Source of the DNA: Chondrilla cf. caribensis
Lineage: Eukaryota > Porifera > Demospongiae > Chondrillida > Chondrillidae
DNA: 64,000 nt
Assembly: GCA_964020155.1 (NCBI GenBank)
Contig: OZ026568.1
Location: forward strand, 1,066,659-1,130,658
Direction of reading: 5' to 3'
Shown here: in pieces, positions 42,437 to 56,111 of the stretch
Layout: each line of letters begins with the position of its first letter
How positions within the stretch are numbered: the first letter of the stretch is position 1
Position numbers and translations under genes: made by a program
The notes under the pieces: generated by a model
What the model saw: only the letters and a program-made list of their open reading frames with translations
Told to the model about the DNA's origin: nothing
Databases searched by the model: none

Positions 42437-43149
42437 CTGTAATTGTATTGTAATCACAATTATCTTTTAATATATTTATCATTATTCAAAGATTTATATT
42501 CAAACTCACATTCTTGCCAGGTTTAAACACACAAACATTATCTGTTTGTTTTGTTTTTACACCTGTGTCCGAGAGTTACGTATGTATATGTGATGTTTGA
42601 ATAATAAAGCATTTCTCCCCCCTCGTCCGACGTCCGAATTCGACGTAGATATATTTTCATCAAATTGTCCAAGAATTGAGAATCAAGAATGTCTACCGCG
42701 TGGACAAAAATGTGAGTTCCATTTACGACGGTGTCCGAAAATCGATGCTTTACCTTACTTACAGGGGGACTGTCATACCGGAAACGTTCCCCCCCCGTAA
42801 ACCGTCCCCCGGACAATTTACGGCATTGCGTGTCTGCCGGAAACGGACCCCCCGGACAGTTTTCAGTCGTTGACTGTCATCCATCACCATTGGCACACGC
42901 GGGACGGCCTTTTGCCGTTTTATGGACCCATTTCGACTTCAATTTTATTTTCATTAAAATGGCCGCCTCTGCACGGCAGCTGCAAAACGGTTCTTTGAAT
43001 TGAATACTGTGGATTATGTTCGCGTGTATGTATTTCGGCTGAAACAAAATTTGATCCAACCAAAAATCTTTTGTTCAATTTACTTGTGAATTGAATAACA
43101 GAGTTTCATGGTTTCAATGTATGTTAGAATATGAGGTTATTGAGTTGTT

Positions 43150-43200
<51 letters not shown>

Positions 43201-44364
43201 ATATTTGCATTGTGTAGATCTAGCCTCTTACTCTAACCTTTATAGTTATGGTATGGTTCACTGATAGATACACACAAGGCCATAAATTGGATAGGCTCTT
43301 GATACAACGGTATTGCTATGCAGTATGTCTACAAGCAGTACTCCAATGAATTGTGCAGATGTCTATAGATTTATATGTACATACATGCTCTATACAATAT
43401 AGTTACTTATATATTTAAGTTTACTATCACACATTGCATGTATTACACTTATGTATGTACATGTCTACCCCATTAGGATTACTGTTCTCTTGTGGTTTGT
43501 ACTGTTCCCAGGTGGACTGGTCCATGTCAGTGATGTTCTGATGTGTATAATACTGTATATTGCATGTATGTTTGTATAGTTATTGCAGAAGTGTACTTTT
43601 GTACATTTTAACTGTTTGGGTTGTTTGCTAAGTGCTACTTGGGCTTGTTTACATGCATATATGTGCACATACACAAGCACAAACACATACAGTGTAGTTT
43701 TAATTCTTGTCTCATACTGTTCTCTCTAATTTGCATGCAGATATACTCAATATGTAGAATACTGGTAATAACAAGGGTGTATACTTCACCATGTGTGATC
43801 CTGCATCATATGATCCCTATTTACATATTCTACATCATATAGGAGAGTTGGCATATGTGACTATACGTATATATACTGAAGTGGATCATAATGATGGTGA
43901 CACAACTACTGATTTTGTACACTACAAGCAGTAAATTCAATGTATATGCATAACATATCTTATGTACAGTATATAATTATGTGGATTAATGTACATATAT
44001 ACATAATATATATAATATATATATTATATATAATTTATATGTATTTATTATAATATAGATTTTATATATAATTTATTTAGTAATACCTATGTATATGATA
44101 CTAAATATAGCCATGCATATATAATATGTTTACTAATATTTTAATTATTTTCCTATTGTAAAATATATATCAGTAGTATATACCATGCATATAGAGATAT
44201 AGGAAGAAAATTGGAAATTACGCATATATACATTTGTAAAAACTAATCAAAATTAATAATATCAGTTACTGTGATAAGATGCAAACATTACTATTATATA
44301 GAATATTAACTGTAACAGTAACTTGAGAAGTAAAAAAAAAATCAACTAGCCTATGTTTTAACTG
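42437..44364. other. Intergenic with repeat fragments
   Basis: 42880-42970 shares a block with 52340-52425 (cgcgggacg...ttttgccgttt...tggacc...aaaatggccg). 43153-43198 is a (TG)n run. 43960-44130 is strongly AT-rich (tatataat repeats). No gene is seen. Confidence 0.6.
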
Positions 44365-47300
44365 TCACAACCACCTATTCAGATGCTTTTCGAACTCTCT
44401 ATACATGTTTTCATCATTAGCCACTAGCACTACTTTCTTTAGACTGCAGCAGGCATTTGAGTAGAGATAGGTCTTGACAGTTTCAACAATAGCTTGTGCT
44501 GAGACCTTCGGTGGATAATGAAGGTTCCCCGTGCCCAGTGCTGGGATTGCCACTGATGACATCTCAAGTGATTTACACTTTTCTAGCACCTTGTTCACCA
44601 GTTTGGACATTACCTATATACACAATAAAAGTAGTCATGCATGGGTATAAGAGGCTCTCAATCTCCACAAAGATGTTAACATAATAATATAGTGATATCA
44701 GGATTGAGTTGCACTGCACTTCAAATGAAATCAATAATATATTGGCATGTTGTTTTCACAATGTCAGTAAACATCATGCAAGCATTCTAATTATTCCAAA
44801 AAATGCAAAATTGACAAAACCCACCAAGGGGTCTCTTTCACAAGTATGGCCACCAGGGCTTATGATAAGATTTTGTAATGGCCTGACAATATGCTAGGCC
44901 ATTACATATTTTGAACGGACATTTTGAAGAATAAACAGACAATTGTTATTATTGTTATTATTATTATATTATTATTAAATGAAGGTATACACATACTGTA
45001 TGTACACTGTATATCAAAAAAGAAAAGGTTCAAAAAATAAAAATGTAATCATGATTCATAGGTTATGATGCACTGTTATTATTAATTTTTAGTGATATAT
45101 GAATAAACAATGACAGTCGCTACATTATCCATTCCTCCCAATCGGCCATGCTAATAGTGGAACTGTTGCTACAGCTGCTTGGACCATTCTCAGGTGTCTT
45201 AGAATCTTGGGTGGTATGGGTATCTTGTACCTGTTTGCGCATTTTGTCCTTTTACCACAATATAAAAGCTCCACTAGCATCCCAGTGGGAAAATGGAGGC
45301 CCATCTGATGCAATTCTCATCAAAGAGTCGAGTCTTTCCATTCATAAACTGGCACGCCTTTCAGTTTTTATAACTTTCAACGAAGAACAAGTAATTCGCA
45401 CTCGAATTACTTGGCGTCTTTCTTAGGTTCAGAAGAACCTTCGCTGAAGTTATTACTTTCGGCGGAGCTTCAGCGCACGAATTCTTGGCCAATTTCTAAT
45501 TGTCGGCGTTTGAGATCGGCCATCTTTCTTTCGCGCAATATAAATTCATTGTTGCGGTTACGCGTAGGAACACGTATTCTTCGAACCTTCGATAAAAGCG
45601 GTGTTATAATTACGTATTCCACGTAACTTGTCGGCAAACTCGACGCAAACGGAGCACTTCAATTTCTCCACAGAACCACGGTTAACCTGAACGTACTTAA
45701 ACCACATAGATGTATTCAATGCTTTATCATTTTCACGGATCCATTTCTTAACAGTTTCAACTGAAACACTTCTTTTTTAGGTGGACAAGTTTCATCATTC
45801 ATCAGCTGCTCTCTTTTCTCCGGACATTTTGTCCGCCTAAGATTACATGTGGCCGGTCATTTGGCGAATTTAACCGGAAAATGTCCGATGTCCGGTCGTT
45901 ATCATAAGCCCTGGGCCACATACATATGCAGGTATTATCATGCACACCACAATGATGTTACCAATAACATTGAGGCTTCAATCTTGTAAACAATGAAATG
46001 TGATAAAATGTAGGCGGACTGCAAGAGTAATGTGTAATTTGAGTACATATCAATGTAAAGCAAAGCCCTCCCAAAAACTACTTGTAGAATAGAAACTCTC
46101 AAAAAATGTATTGAAATTTCCAATTAGCTATTCCAAAGATATTGTATAGCGAGAAATTTTTGCGGGATAAAATTCTCACGGATTTTGCGGTTGGCCTAAC
46201 ATCCGTGAAAATAAACTCTGTGAATTAGGCGTTCTCGTTGTTCAATCATGTGACTATGGTTAGCATCTGCAAAATTTTATCTGCGAATTTTCATTTTTGG
46301 AGCCATCCATAAAAATTTTGTCCCCCGAAAAATGTCCTGCTATACGGTATACTAAGGGTTATGCCAGAGCTGCCTAGAAGTAGTTTGGCATAAGAATAAA
46401 TATTTACAACATGATTTTTACCTCATGACATTTAGTACACATTGTCAACTTGTTCAAAAAAGAGTGGGTTTCACAACAACTCATCTTCGAGATAAAGGTG
46501 GCTATTAGAATGGAACCTTAGTGTCACTTCGTTTTGGGGACAAGGATGATAGTATGGTTAATTTTCGAAGTGTATACAATTTTGATATTGTACTTCACTT
46601 CCAACATATACCAGTTATAGCAGTTTGACCATACATCTGCCAGCCTACATTTAAACATAACATATTGCAGTACCTATATACTACCTCCATGAACCCAACA
46701 AAGTCAATTTTCGCATCTTAAGCACTTGCCTCTTTAGCTTTGCTCTCGTCTTTAGGGCATTCTGTCCCCACAGCATGGATGACATACTTGCACTTCATTT
46801 CTCCACCCCCTGTTACAGCAATGTCACCTGCCTTGACCTTACCACGTTGTTTCTTGTATTCTTCACAAGCATCTGCAAATTCCTTTCCTCCAACCTGAAG
46901 CATAGATCTCGATAAACCTCCAAACTTAAGACACAAAGTGCCTGGAGGAGAATTGACGTACACGTCGGTCTAGCGGATGAATAGGTATAGATAATAAAAA
47001 AAAAAATACTAAACTAACCATCTGGTAACAATCTGAAACATTTAACTCAGAATTCAAAGGACACATAAAATTGAATCTCCTAGTAGTAATCTCTGAAATT
47101 AGTATACCTATCAGACTTACATCACAATATACAATGCCTTTGCGGACAGGTTCCACTTGCCACGGTGAATGTACAGTCCAGTAAGTAAGTACAGAATGGA
47201 ACAAATCTAGCTTAACACTGTCACCAAAATGACCTTTGTGCTCCTTCGACATGACCTTTTTCACACCTATATATATACACACAATGTGCATGCATTCAGA

Positions 47301-48659
47301 TAATTCATGATTCTAAAATTTGTCAGTAAGGTATTATAAACTCACAAATATGATTCTTGAACAGAACACTTATGTACAATAGTCAATGAGTTTGAATACT
47401 ATAGTTTGGTACATATTATAGGTAATATTACAGTATGTACATGTACACATACTGTACATGTCAGTGTCAAAGTGTTGTAAAGGGTCTTTTAGATCAAATC
47501 TGGTACAAATATCACAATTTCTTCTTATACAGTGTGCATGGTACACTCCAACGTACTTGTGGGATCTTTGAACAGAACAATTCGACTCTTATTCGGCCCA
47601 ACAGTCACTGACTTCACACCCTTGCCACCAGAACGACCTTCATTGGTGAAATAGGCTTCAATACTCTCTAAAGCGGAGCTATTGCATTCTGAAATGTTCC
47701 TAATGTGTACACCATCAGGAGGGGTCAGTTGGTGGGCTTTAATATAGCATTTCTGCCCATTAGGGATCTGTAGAGGAAATCTCAAGCTCTGTTCTTTTAA
47801 CTGCTGAACTACTTCCCCTATGTGAACAAAGCCATAATGATATCAGATAACAGATGGCAAAATAACGTTCACTGGTTGTACCACTATTGTGTCCGAGCAA
47901 TTCTAATTTTGTTTATTCATTTGTAAGATTGAATATTTTCAAGTCATTTTTTTTACACAAATCAATATTTTATCATTATTATTTGAGGGCTGCTATATGT
48001 GAGATACTGAGTGCTTCGAAACAAATACAATATTAAAATATTTATGACAATATATTTGTGACAATGGCCACACATAGCACACAAATACATCATGTACATA
48101 ATTTGTGTGTGTAATGTACCTGAACAATCACAATCGAACAAAGCCAGAAATTGTGACCACGTGCACTTTCGCCTCAGCACTGGATTCTTGCTGTCACAAA
48201 TGCTGTTAAGGTACAACAGCATATAATGATCAGAGACTTGCTCTGGTACTTTGCTTATAACGACAGTGTTCTTGGATGTGAAGCGTTTCATCATGCTCTC
48301 CAGGTCCTCTTCCTAATATAAAGCACATGCACAATACATACATACAGCATTGTTACATCTCACCTACCTATATTGAGTATGCACTGTACCTACCAACTCA
48401 GTTATACTTACCGGATGTACACACGTGGACTCATCTGTTCGGCTACGGATTATGGCAACAGCAGCATCAATTGTACCTTTCAAAGTGAGTGACAACATGT
48501 TAAGCAAGAATGAAACCTGATTGATCTGAAGTAAAATCAAGATGTAAGAGACAGGAATGTGACATAATATAAATGATGTAATTATTCATATGAACTTACT
48601 GCAGACTGCCTACATTACGAGTTAGTGAAAATGAGTGATTTATGTGTGAGTGTGAGTGG

Positions 48660-48754
<95 letters not shown>

Positions 48755-50840
48755 GATATGCAGATGACTCTAGTGCTGAATATGTGACAACCATAGTATA
48801 GAATTTCCCAGAAGGTAACTTACAACTTGGTCGCTTTCCAGTCTGTAAATGCTGGTACATAGAATGTACATAAAGAGCTCTATTGAATAGTGGGGGTGAT
48901 TCACCATGATATCCAAGGTGTAGTCCACAGACTTGCAATTCACCTTTCTCATCAGCAATCAGTATTGGAGATCCAGAGGAGCCTTGTTCAGTATGCAAAT
49001 GATGAGCAATAATTGGGTCTACAATGTAAGAAAATGACAACTATCAGTTCATACAATAGTCATGAATCTATAATTCACTTTGTGTTTGTTCGTTCACAAT
49101 TTGGGCAAAAACTACTGCACAGGACACCACCAAACTCTCAGGGATTATGAAGTACGGTTTGGGAAGTGTCCTCCATGGGTTAAAATCGACCACCTAACGT
49201 CCATGTGAGAGAACCTTCGATTTCCGGTTTTTCCTTGGTGGCTAATGGCCATTTTAATTATCGTCCCAATGACTTCCGGTTATCAGGCAATTCAAGTGGC
49301 TGTCGTCCAACGATCAAATTTTAAACTTACCGTCAATATAGCCACTACCCTTTCTAATTTTGATAAGATGTATGGTCACATATGAATAATGCTTCGGCTG
49401 AGAATGTGTGGCACAAATAGGAAGAATTAAAACGGGAGTAAAAAACAGTGTCATTCCGGACTGAACCCCATGAAATTTTCCCATTTCAGAAAGTATAATG
49501 AAACGGGACATTGAATAATGTCTCAATAGACAAAGGGTTTCCAGCCAGTGGAATTTAAGACCACACAAATAGTTATTGCACAGTACCTTCAAAATCAATT
49601 ATTTCACAAGAATTATGGCATCTTGTCATTGACACTAGAACCCTTCCTTCCAGGCTGGGATGATGAACAATATAAGCAGTATATCCACTCTTAATCTGTG
49701 TGTCAACAGGACATATTTTGAGTGGTGTAATCTTCAAGTTTTTCTGACGTAAGGTATCTTCATTGACAGCAACAATGAAGTAGTCTAATGCCTGTAGAAA
49801 TGAAATGAACTTGATATGTGTATGTGTTACGTATATAAAAATAATCAATAATAATATTATTTGTCTAAACTTTTATATCAGTCATCAGGAGCAATGCAAA
49901 TCTAATTCAATTGTTTACAACTTTTAGGGGATTCCTAGGGTGAGTTTAAGCAAACCACTCGCACTTTTGTGGTATCTCTTGATTGGAGATCTTCAATCCT
50001 CATTCAGCCCTCTTCATTCTCAGAAGATTGTCAACAATAATATATGGAAACATACCTTAGTTTTCCAAATATTGTTGAATACTAGCTACATGTTGCATAA
50101 ATTCATGCAATAATAGTCAAGGAATGGTGCCTTGAAAAATGTTCACTAAGACATATACATATACCGTGAACGCTACCATTCAGTCCAGCGTTGCTGGTTG
50201 CATATAGTGCATGGTTTGTTCTGATAATCAAACTGTGACAGTGACTGTACCTCATCAGCTTCGAACACATCTAGATGAAGAAGTTCACTGGCTGACACAC
50301 ATACACCGTCATCTTTAACCCGGTCAAAGTAAATTTCAGCATTTCTAGCTCCTTCAATACTCTCAAGTACATGATAACAGGTGACAAGGTATGTTTGATA
50401 ATTCTCTTTCAACGGCTCTGAAAACGACGCTATGAAACCTGAACCTTTTCCAGCGTTTCTAGAATAATGAAAAGAACGTTATGATCACACTGACTGTTTA
50501 ATGTTTTTGATAATCAATGATTTAAATCGAGCACTTTCAATTATATGATTACGTAAAGCCATACACATTTGGCACATGAACACAACATTTCAGTTGCCAA
50601 AGGGAAATTATGCCACAAGTGATAATCCACCTTAATCCAATCCACCCAAAGTGAGGCTTTAATCACAGACAAATAAAATTCACAACAAGAATAGTCTATG
50701 GCTAGCGCTACCAAACGCTGAACGTACGGGTGTTTTACGTCAATCATCACAACAGCAGGTAAAGTCTGCTCCCAAATGCGGTCTAGTATTGTCGCCGCTC
50801 CCGGTCTTTTCTCCGTAAATTTTCTCTCTAAGGAAGCCAT
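44365..50840 (-). CDS. Trypsin-like serine protease fused to RRM-like domains and a macrodomain
   Basis: Ten exons close in frame to 624 aa: 50840-50728, 50458-50251, 49791-49587, 49018-48824, 48476-48412, 48312-48120, 47817-47557, 47266-47121, 46969-46730, 44613-44365. Residues ~18-240 form a chymotrypsin-fold protease of HtrA/FAM111 style: NAGKGSGFIASF, YLVTCYHVL (His67), EALDYFIVAV (Asp110), EQGSSGSPILI (Ser190) and CGLHLGYHG. There is no signal peptide. Residues ~270-415 hold two RRM-like units matching exons 3-4 of the neighbouring PARP14-like gene (NEGRSGGKGVKSV), and ~420-620 one macrodomain (SSVAIPALGTGNLHYPP). There is no ART domain. All introns are GT-AG except the last, whose donor is GC (GAG|gcaagt). 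It looks like a RRM-macro module from the PARP14 family joined to an intracellular protease. Confidence 0.85.
44854..45913. mobile_element. hAT-like non-autonomous element
   Basis: The left end CAGGGCTTATGATAA and the right end TTATCATAAGCCCTG are perfect 15-bp inverted repeats of CAGGG type. GGCCAC borders both sides directly, as a target duplication. No transposase is inside. It lies in the last (GC-AG) intron of the protease-fusion gene. Confidence 0.75.
45395..45590 (-). repeat. Dispersed ~180-bp repeat, copy 1 (inside the hAT-like element)
   Basis: It contains the inverse of gcaacaatgaatttatatta and gaaggttcttctgaacctaa. Further copies are at 58577-58760 and 60945-61110. Confidence 0.75.
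48659..48754 (+). repeat. (TG)n microsatellite
   Basis: It lies in intron 4 of the protease-fusion gene, 70-165 nt after its donor, and reads (CA)n in the sense strand. Confidence 0.95.
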
Positions 50841-53570
50841 ATTATACGTAACGCCAAATGACCTCTTTCTTCAGAAACTGCTGATTCACGATCACCGCAT
50901 GGGGCACTCCCCCCACATTATCAGGTAAGGATAACCGTGTATAAATTATTTGTATCCAGTTGCGTGGGCGCGTTTTACCCGAGGGCAGTTATTGGAACAT
51001 GCGAAGCGCGGGGTATGTGCTCTGAAGAGCTCCTACTCAAACCAACAAAATTTGATGTTATCCTCTTATATAAAATGTACCAGTGTAGGATAATTTGCGC
51101 TATTGTGATCTGTCCCAGATAAAACACATGCATGTACACTAGTTCATAGAACTCCATGCAGGAGGATAAAATTAGATGATACCCTGGTGTATATGAGCAC
51201 ATACACCCAGACATGCCCAAACTGGAGTATACCAAAGGGTGCAATTCAACAAAAGCTCGTTATAGGAGTATTTATGAGATCTGCAATGGCATTTCTGGTG
51301 AGCTGATATAGCTAATGTAACCATGTGAAAATCTGAATGGAAAGCTGTATAGTGTTGGATCCACAACCAGTATAGGTCATGTGGATTATGAGAAGAAGAC
51401 CCCATGTCCTGTTAATACTGACCAACAGGCCCTTTCTATCGTCCTGCTGATCAGCAAACCCTGCCTTAACCAGTACCATCAAGATGACCCCACCTTTGCA
51501 ATACCAACCATGCATCAAACACCACCTCCTTTTAGTATATATTATATACCAATATATACCAATCATCTCGCTTCATGGCTATAATATTATATAAGAGTCA
51601 AGGTCAAGTTGAAGGTTGTTCCAAGGACTGATCATGACTAGATGACCAACACTACATCACTTGGAGTAATGGGAGCTCTGCTGAAAAAAGAGTGGACAGA
51701 GCTGAAATGTGACAGTAAAAAGAGTGGACAGAGCTGAAATGTGACAGTAAGAGTGCCGTTTGGAAGCTTGGCAACTTGTTATCATCTAAGGTCATTGTAA
51801 CTGGAACAGGATGACTGAATTCTTTGAGTTAAGTTGAGTTGTCTAGGATTCTTCATAATATTATTATCCTAGACAACTCAACCAAGTCGATTCTGCAAGA
51901 TAGTAAAAAAATCCTGAAAAAAGCTGATAGGGAAAGATTGAATGTTTTACCTGCCGACATAGGACATAAGCAGACGATTGCCCAGTGGTGCAACGTTTCT
52001 CTGATCCTCAGGCCTACCCTGAGTATCTCATTACTTACCAGCAGTACATAGTTAACTACAGCTAATTAAGTGTGTACTATAGGTACTGAATGTATTGTGT
52101 AGTGTACTCTAGTCTCTTTATATAGGTGCTGTGTGAAACATAAAATCCAGCTTTATTTCTTGTTCATGTATAACTAGAGATTGCTAGCAAAAGCACAATA
52201 CTAGTCTATGGCATATACAGCTTGTTTTAATTACAGTACGTACAATCCGAGATAGATATTCGCGATCGTGTATTATGTATGGCCGGGTGTTACATAAAAC
52301 GCCATATAAAAATAAGTTCCCCGGACAAATGTTGCACGCGTGTACGCGGGACGTCCGTTTTGCCGTTTCTTTGGACCAAGTTTGGATTCAATTTCCTTTG
52401 ATTTAAAATGGCCGTCGCCAGTCTTCTAGGACGTCAGTAAGACTCGCTGGATCGAATAAGGTTTGATTACGTGCTCTACACAATTTTAAGTACTCTCATC
52501 AATTACTTGTCCCTTTAAGTCAAGCGCATGAGTTTGAAATCGCAGTCATAACTATTTATCGGGAAGATCTACTACCTGATATAGCACCCTTGTTTTTTTG
52601 GATAAATTAGCTCATTAGCACGTTGTTAAAGCGTTAAACCTTGTTTAAGCTTACCTTTCATGCGTGTACTGTTAGCAACTATTATAGTGTCCAATATTGA
52701 GGTGAAATGGGATAGCTTGCAAGTGGAACACTGAAGTAGCTTGGTGTTGATGGCCTAAAGCTCTCATATCACGGAGTTATTGCTACACATTCATGTCAGT
52801 GTTATCTACATGGATGGATGATCCAGTACTTAAGACACCACAGCTCAATATCAAGTGTGTCTACAGAAGCCCCTTCCATATTACCCTTCTCCACCCTAGT
52901 TGGCATTGGTGATTTACGTGGACTGTGATTGGTAACAGATCTCAGATATCTGTAGTCTGGGGTGACTAACCTATGTAACAGACCATACACACTTCTATGC
53001 CACTTTGCTAGAAGACCTTTTCAGAGTATACCACTACTCATCAGTAGCACTGGGCAGTTTTCAGCAGTTTTCGAGGAATCTCTCCTAGGTAGAACATTGA
53101 TAACTCTAAACTTCTTATATCTTACTAGAAGTTGCCACATGGGCATGAAATCCTCACTACAACCTAACTAACATTTCTGTCACATATCTGTAAATATGTT
53201 CTCATAATCACTAAATCTAAAAAAATGAAGAAATTGAAGTCAAAATCGAAAAATTTCTTGTTATATTATGCACTCGTACTTGGAGGTGTGAGTATATAGT
53301 GCTAGAATTAGAATTAGTGTCATGTTATAAATGATCTGTTAGTTTTTGATAGGATTATGTACCATACCAGGTACATAGCTTCCACCAACCTCGGGTTCTA
53401 TGACTAGGCTATGATCACCTCTGACACGAGCACTTGTCGGAATGGCCAATGTGTTCCCGTCTCAGGTCTCAGGTCTCACTCTGTATACCCTACCTACAAT
53501 GTACACTGTGCTAGCTGCTTGTGATAGTTGATTACTATTTCTGTGTAGTGTGTTAGTAAATTGACACATT
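50841..53570. other. Intergenic; promoter side of the protease-fusion gene
   Basis: No gene is supported. 51671-51745 holds a direct duplication of about 35 bp (aaaagagtggacagagctga ...). 52340-52425 is the repeat shared with 42880-42970. The rest is unique AT-rich sequence with only short frames. Confidence 0.6.
51833..51882. repeat. Perfect 16-bp stem-loop
   Basis: GTTGAGTTGTCTAGGA pairs with TCCTAGACAACTCAAC across an 18-nt AT-rich loop. No gene is next to it. Confidence 0.7.
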
Positions 53571-53574
53571 GTCC

Positions 53575-53690
53575 ACAGTGACGTTGATGGTGATAATGAT
53601 GATGATGGTGTTGATGGTGGTGATGGTGATGATGATTATGATGGCATTGATGATTATGATGGCATTGATGATGATGGTGATGCCCGTCTG
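53575..53690 (+). repeat. Imperfect GAT/GGT trinucleotide repeat
   Basis: Runs of gatgatggtg and tgatgattatgatggcat type. They replace the region where exons 1-2 of the mutarotase copy would be expected. Confidence 0.85.
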
Positions 53691-53719
53691 GTGTGTACTG
53701 TTATAATGTACTCTCACAG

Positions 53720-54219
53720 GTCATGGTATTCCTGCTCTACTGAAGGCTGTTCTGAAGCTGCTGCCACCGGACCAGTATGTACCCAAGCCAGTGAGTGTGT
53801 GTATATACATGTCTGTTGCCTATAATACAGCTGGTTGTGATGTACATAATAATTCCATGTGTTTGACGCCTCAGAGGATACACAAGAGTAACGTTGATTT
53901 CATCAATTTGTAACACCATTGACCTCTCTAGTGATTGACCAGATTTATTTATTTTTATTTTCGTGAATCTTATCTTTCGCAAAATTCATGAAAATTTCCT
54001 CCTGCAAAAGGTAGGGAGGGTACGGTACATAGTGTATGTGGTCTAATGTACATGGTGTACACAGATGTGAGGGTATGTGTATAATCTCGGTATAGTCTAT
54101 TTCCATGCTTGTGCTGTAGGTAGCTCTGATGGACCCGGTTCAAGGAGATAAGGAGAAGGGAGTGAAGACACCAGCCTTGGATGAGTACAAGCAAATTATC
54201 AAGGAAGCTGAAGGGAAGG

Positions 54220-54273
<54 letters not shown>

Positions 54274-54299
54274 ATGTACTGTGTGTATGTGTGTGCATG

Positions 54300-54361
<62 letters not shown>

Positions 54362-54426
54362 GCATGCACTGTGTGTATGTGTGTGTGTGTGTTGTGTGTG
54401 TGTGTGTGTGTGTGTGCGTGTGCATG

Positions 54427-54480
<54 letters not shown>

Positions 54481-54520
54481 GCATGCACTGTGTGTATGTG
54501 TGTGTGTGTGTGTGTGCATG

Positions 54521-54570
<50 letters not shown>

Positions 54571-54596
54571 ATGCACTGTGTGTATGTGTGTGCATG

Positions 54597-54644
<48 letters not shown>

Positions 54645-54676
54645 ATGCACTGTGTGTATGTGTGTGCATGTACTGT

Positions 54677-54738
<62 letters not shown>

Positions 54739-54741
54739 ATG

Positions 54742-54792
<51 letters not shown>

Positions 54793-54827
54793 TGTGCATG
54801 CACTGTGTGTGTGTGTGCATGTACTGT

Positions 54828-54899
<72 letters not shown>

Positions 54900-54902
54900 A
54901 TG

Positions 54903-54960
<58 letters not shown>

Positions 54961-54992
54961 GCATGCACTGTGTGTGTGTGTGCATGTACTGT

Positions 54993-55067
<75 letters not shown>

Positions 55068-55222
55068 ACATACCATACTATTCAGTATAATTACAGCGTG
55101 CATAGAAATTATTATAGTGATTATCATATGTATCTGTATTAGTCGATTGTCCTTCCACCTGTAGGGAAGGTACTCTGTATGGTACCATCATACTGAAGAA
55201 AGGTGTACTGCCACTGGATTAG
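53720..55222 (+). pseudogene. Fucose mutarotase pseudogene
   Basis: Exon 3 (53720-53790), exon 4 (54120-54221) and exon 6 (55165-55222) of the mutarotase are present with splice sites and few changes (KLLPPDQYVPKP, DPVQGDKEKGVKTPALDEYK). Exons 1, 2 and 5 are missing. Exon 5 carries the conserved FYERAKKAF region, and its place is taken by TG repeats. Joining exon 4 directly to exon 6 breaks the frame. It lies next to the second PARP14-like gene just as the intact gene lies next to the first. Confidence 0.9.
54222..55067 (+). repeat. 840-bp (TG)n array with GCATGTACTG spacers
   Basis: It starts at the old exon 4 donor. Blocks of 20-60 bp TG are punctuated by tgcatgtactgtgtgtatg and tgcgtgtgcatgcactgtg and form higher-order units, an expanded version of the array at 28456. 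Confidence 0.97.
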
Positions 55223-55349
55223 ACTGATGGATAGTTTTTGTTTTGTGACTTTTAACTTTGAAGATTAATAGTATAATAGTCTGTGATGATGTTAAAAGTT
55301 TCATGTACGTATGTATACCTATAGGGTTTACATATAAAGTTCATTCACA

Positions 55350-55388
<39 letters not shown>

Positions 55389-56111
55389 CTAATGTTTCAT
55401 CAATTACTATTATAATAATACTATTATATATAACTATATTATAACAGTGTGTCTACAAGTGGTTATTTATGCTATATCTATATACAACAATGATATACTA
55501 AATATGTGGCATTGTAGTACACTTTGTAGTATCATATGAGTATATACCAATAATATAATTCACATTATATATATTATGTATATTATATGTACGTATATTA
55601 TAGATTTTTATTATAATTGCCACATGTATTAAATTATAACTATAATAATAGTTATTATTATTATGAACCAAATTGTACATACTAATTTTAATTCTATACT
55701 TGAGAGTAGCAATTCATGTATACAATTATACTGTATATGCATATTACTTGTCAAACACAGTGAACAGTAATATGATATTATGCTATACGTATATATGTAT
55801 TATGTATTACATATCATGTGTATTATACATAACAATACAACAGTATTAATTGAGCAAAATCTACAAGTATACAATGTCATAGAATAATGTAACTTAAAGT
55901 TCAATGGTACAATATTTCCAAAAGCTACGAAGCAAAACTACTGTTAATATTTTGCTTTATTCCAAATTTACACTGCTAAGAATAACTTACAAACTACTGT
56001 ACTCAAATTTTAACAGCACACTAACAAAATAATATTAATTATAGAAGCTAAATTAGCAAATTCTGTTTAACTATTCACACACTGTATGCAGTAGTACGAC
56101 ATCCGCTGTTT
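55223..56111. other. AT-rich intergenic
   Basis: No gene is seen. There is a (TA)n run at 55353-55385. The right end is the 3' UTR of the second PARP14-like gene. Confidence 0.6.

Noticed and set aside
44365..50840. A third PARP14-type ART gene
   Set aside because: There is no WWE or ART exon before the stop at 44365 or between it and the retroelement. The N-terminus is a protease.
53720..55222. A second functional fucose mutarotase gene
   Set aside because: Exons 1, 2 and 5 are absent, and joining exon 4 to exon 6 breaks the frame.
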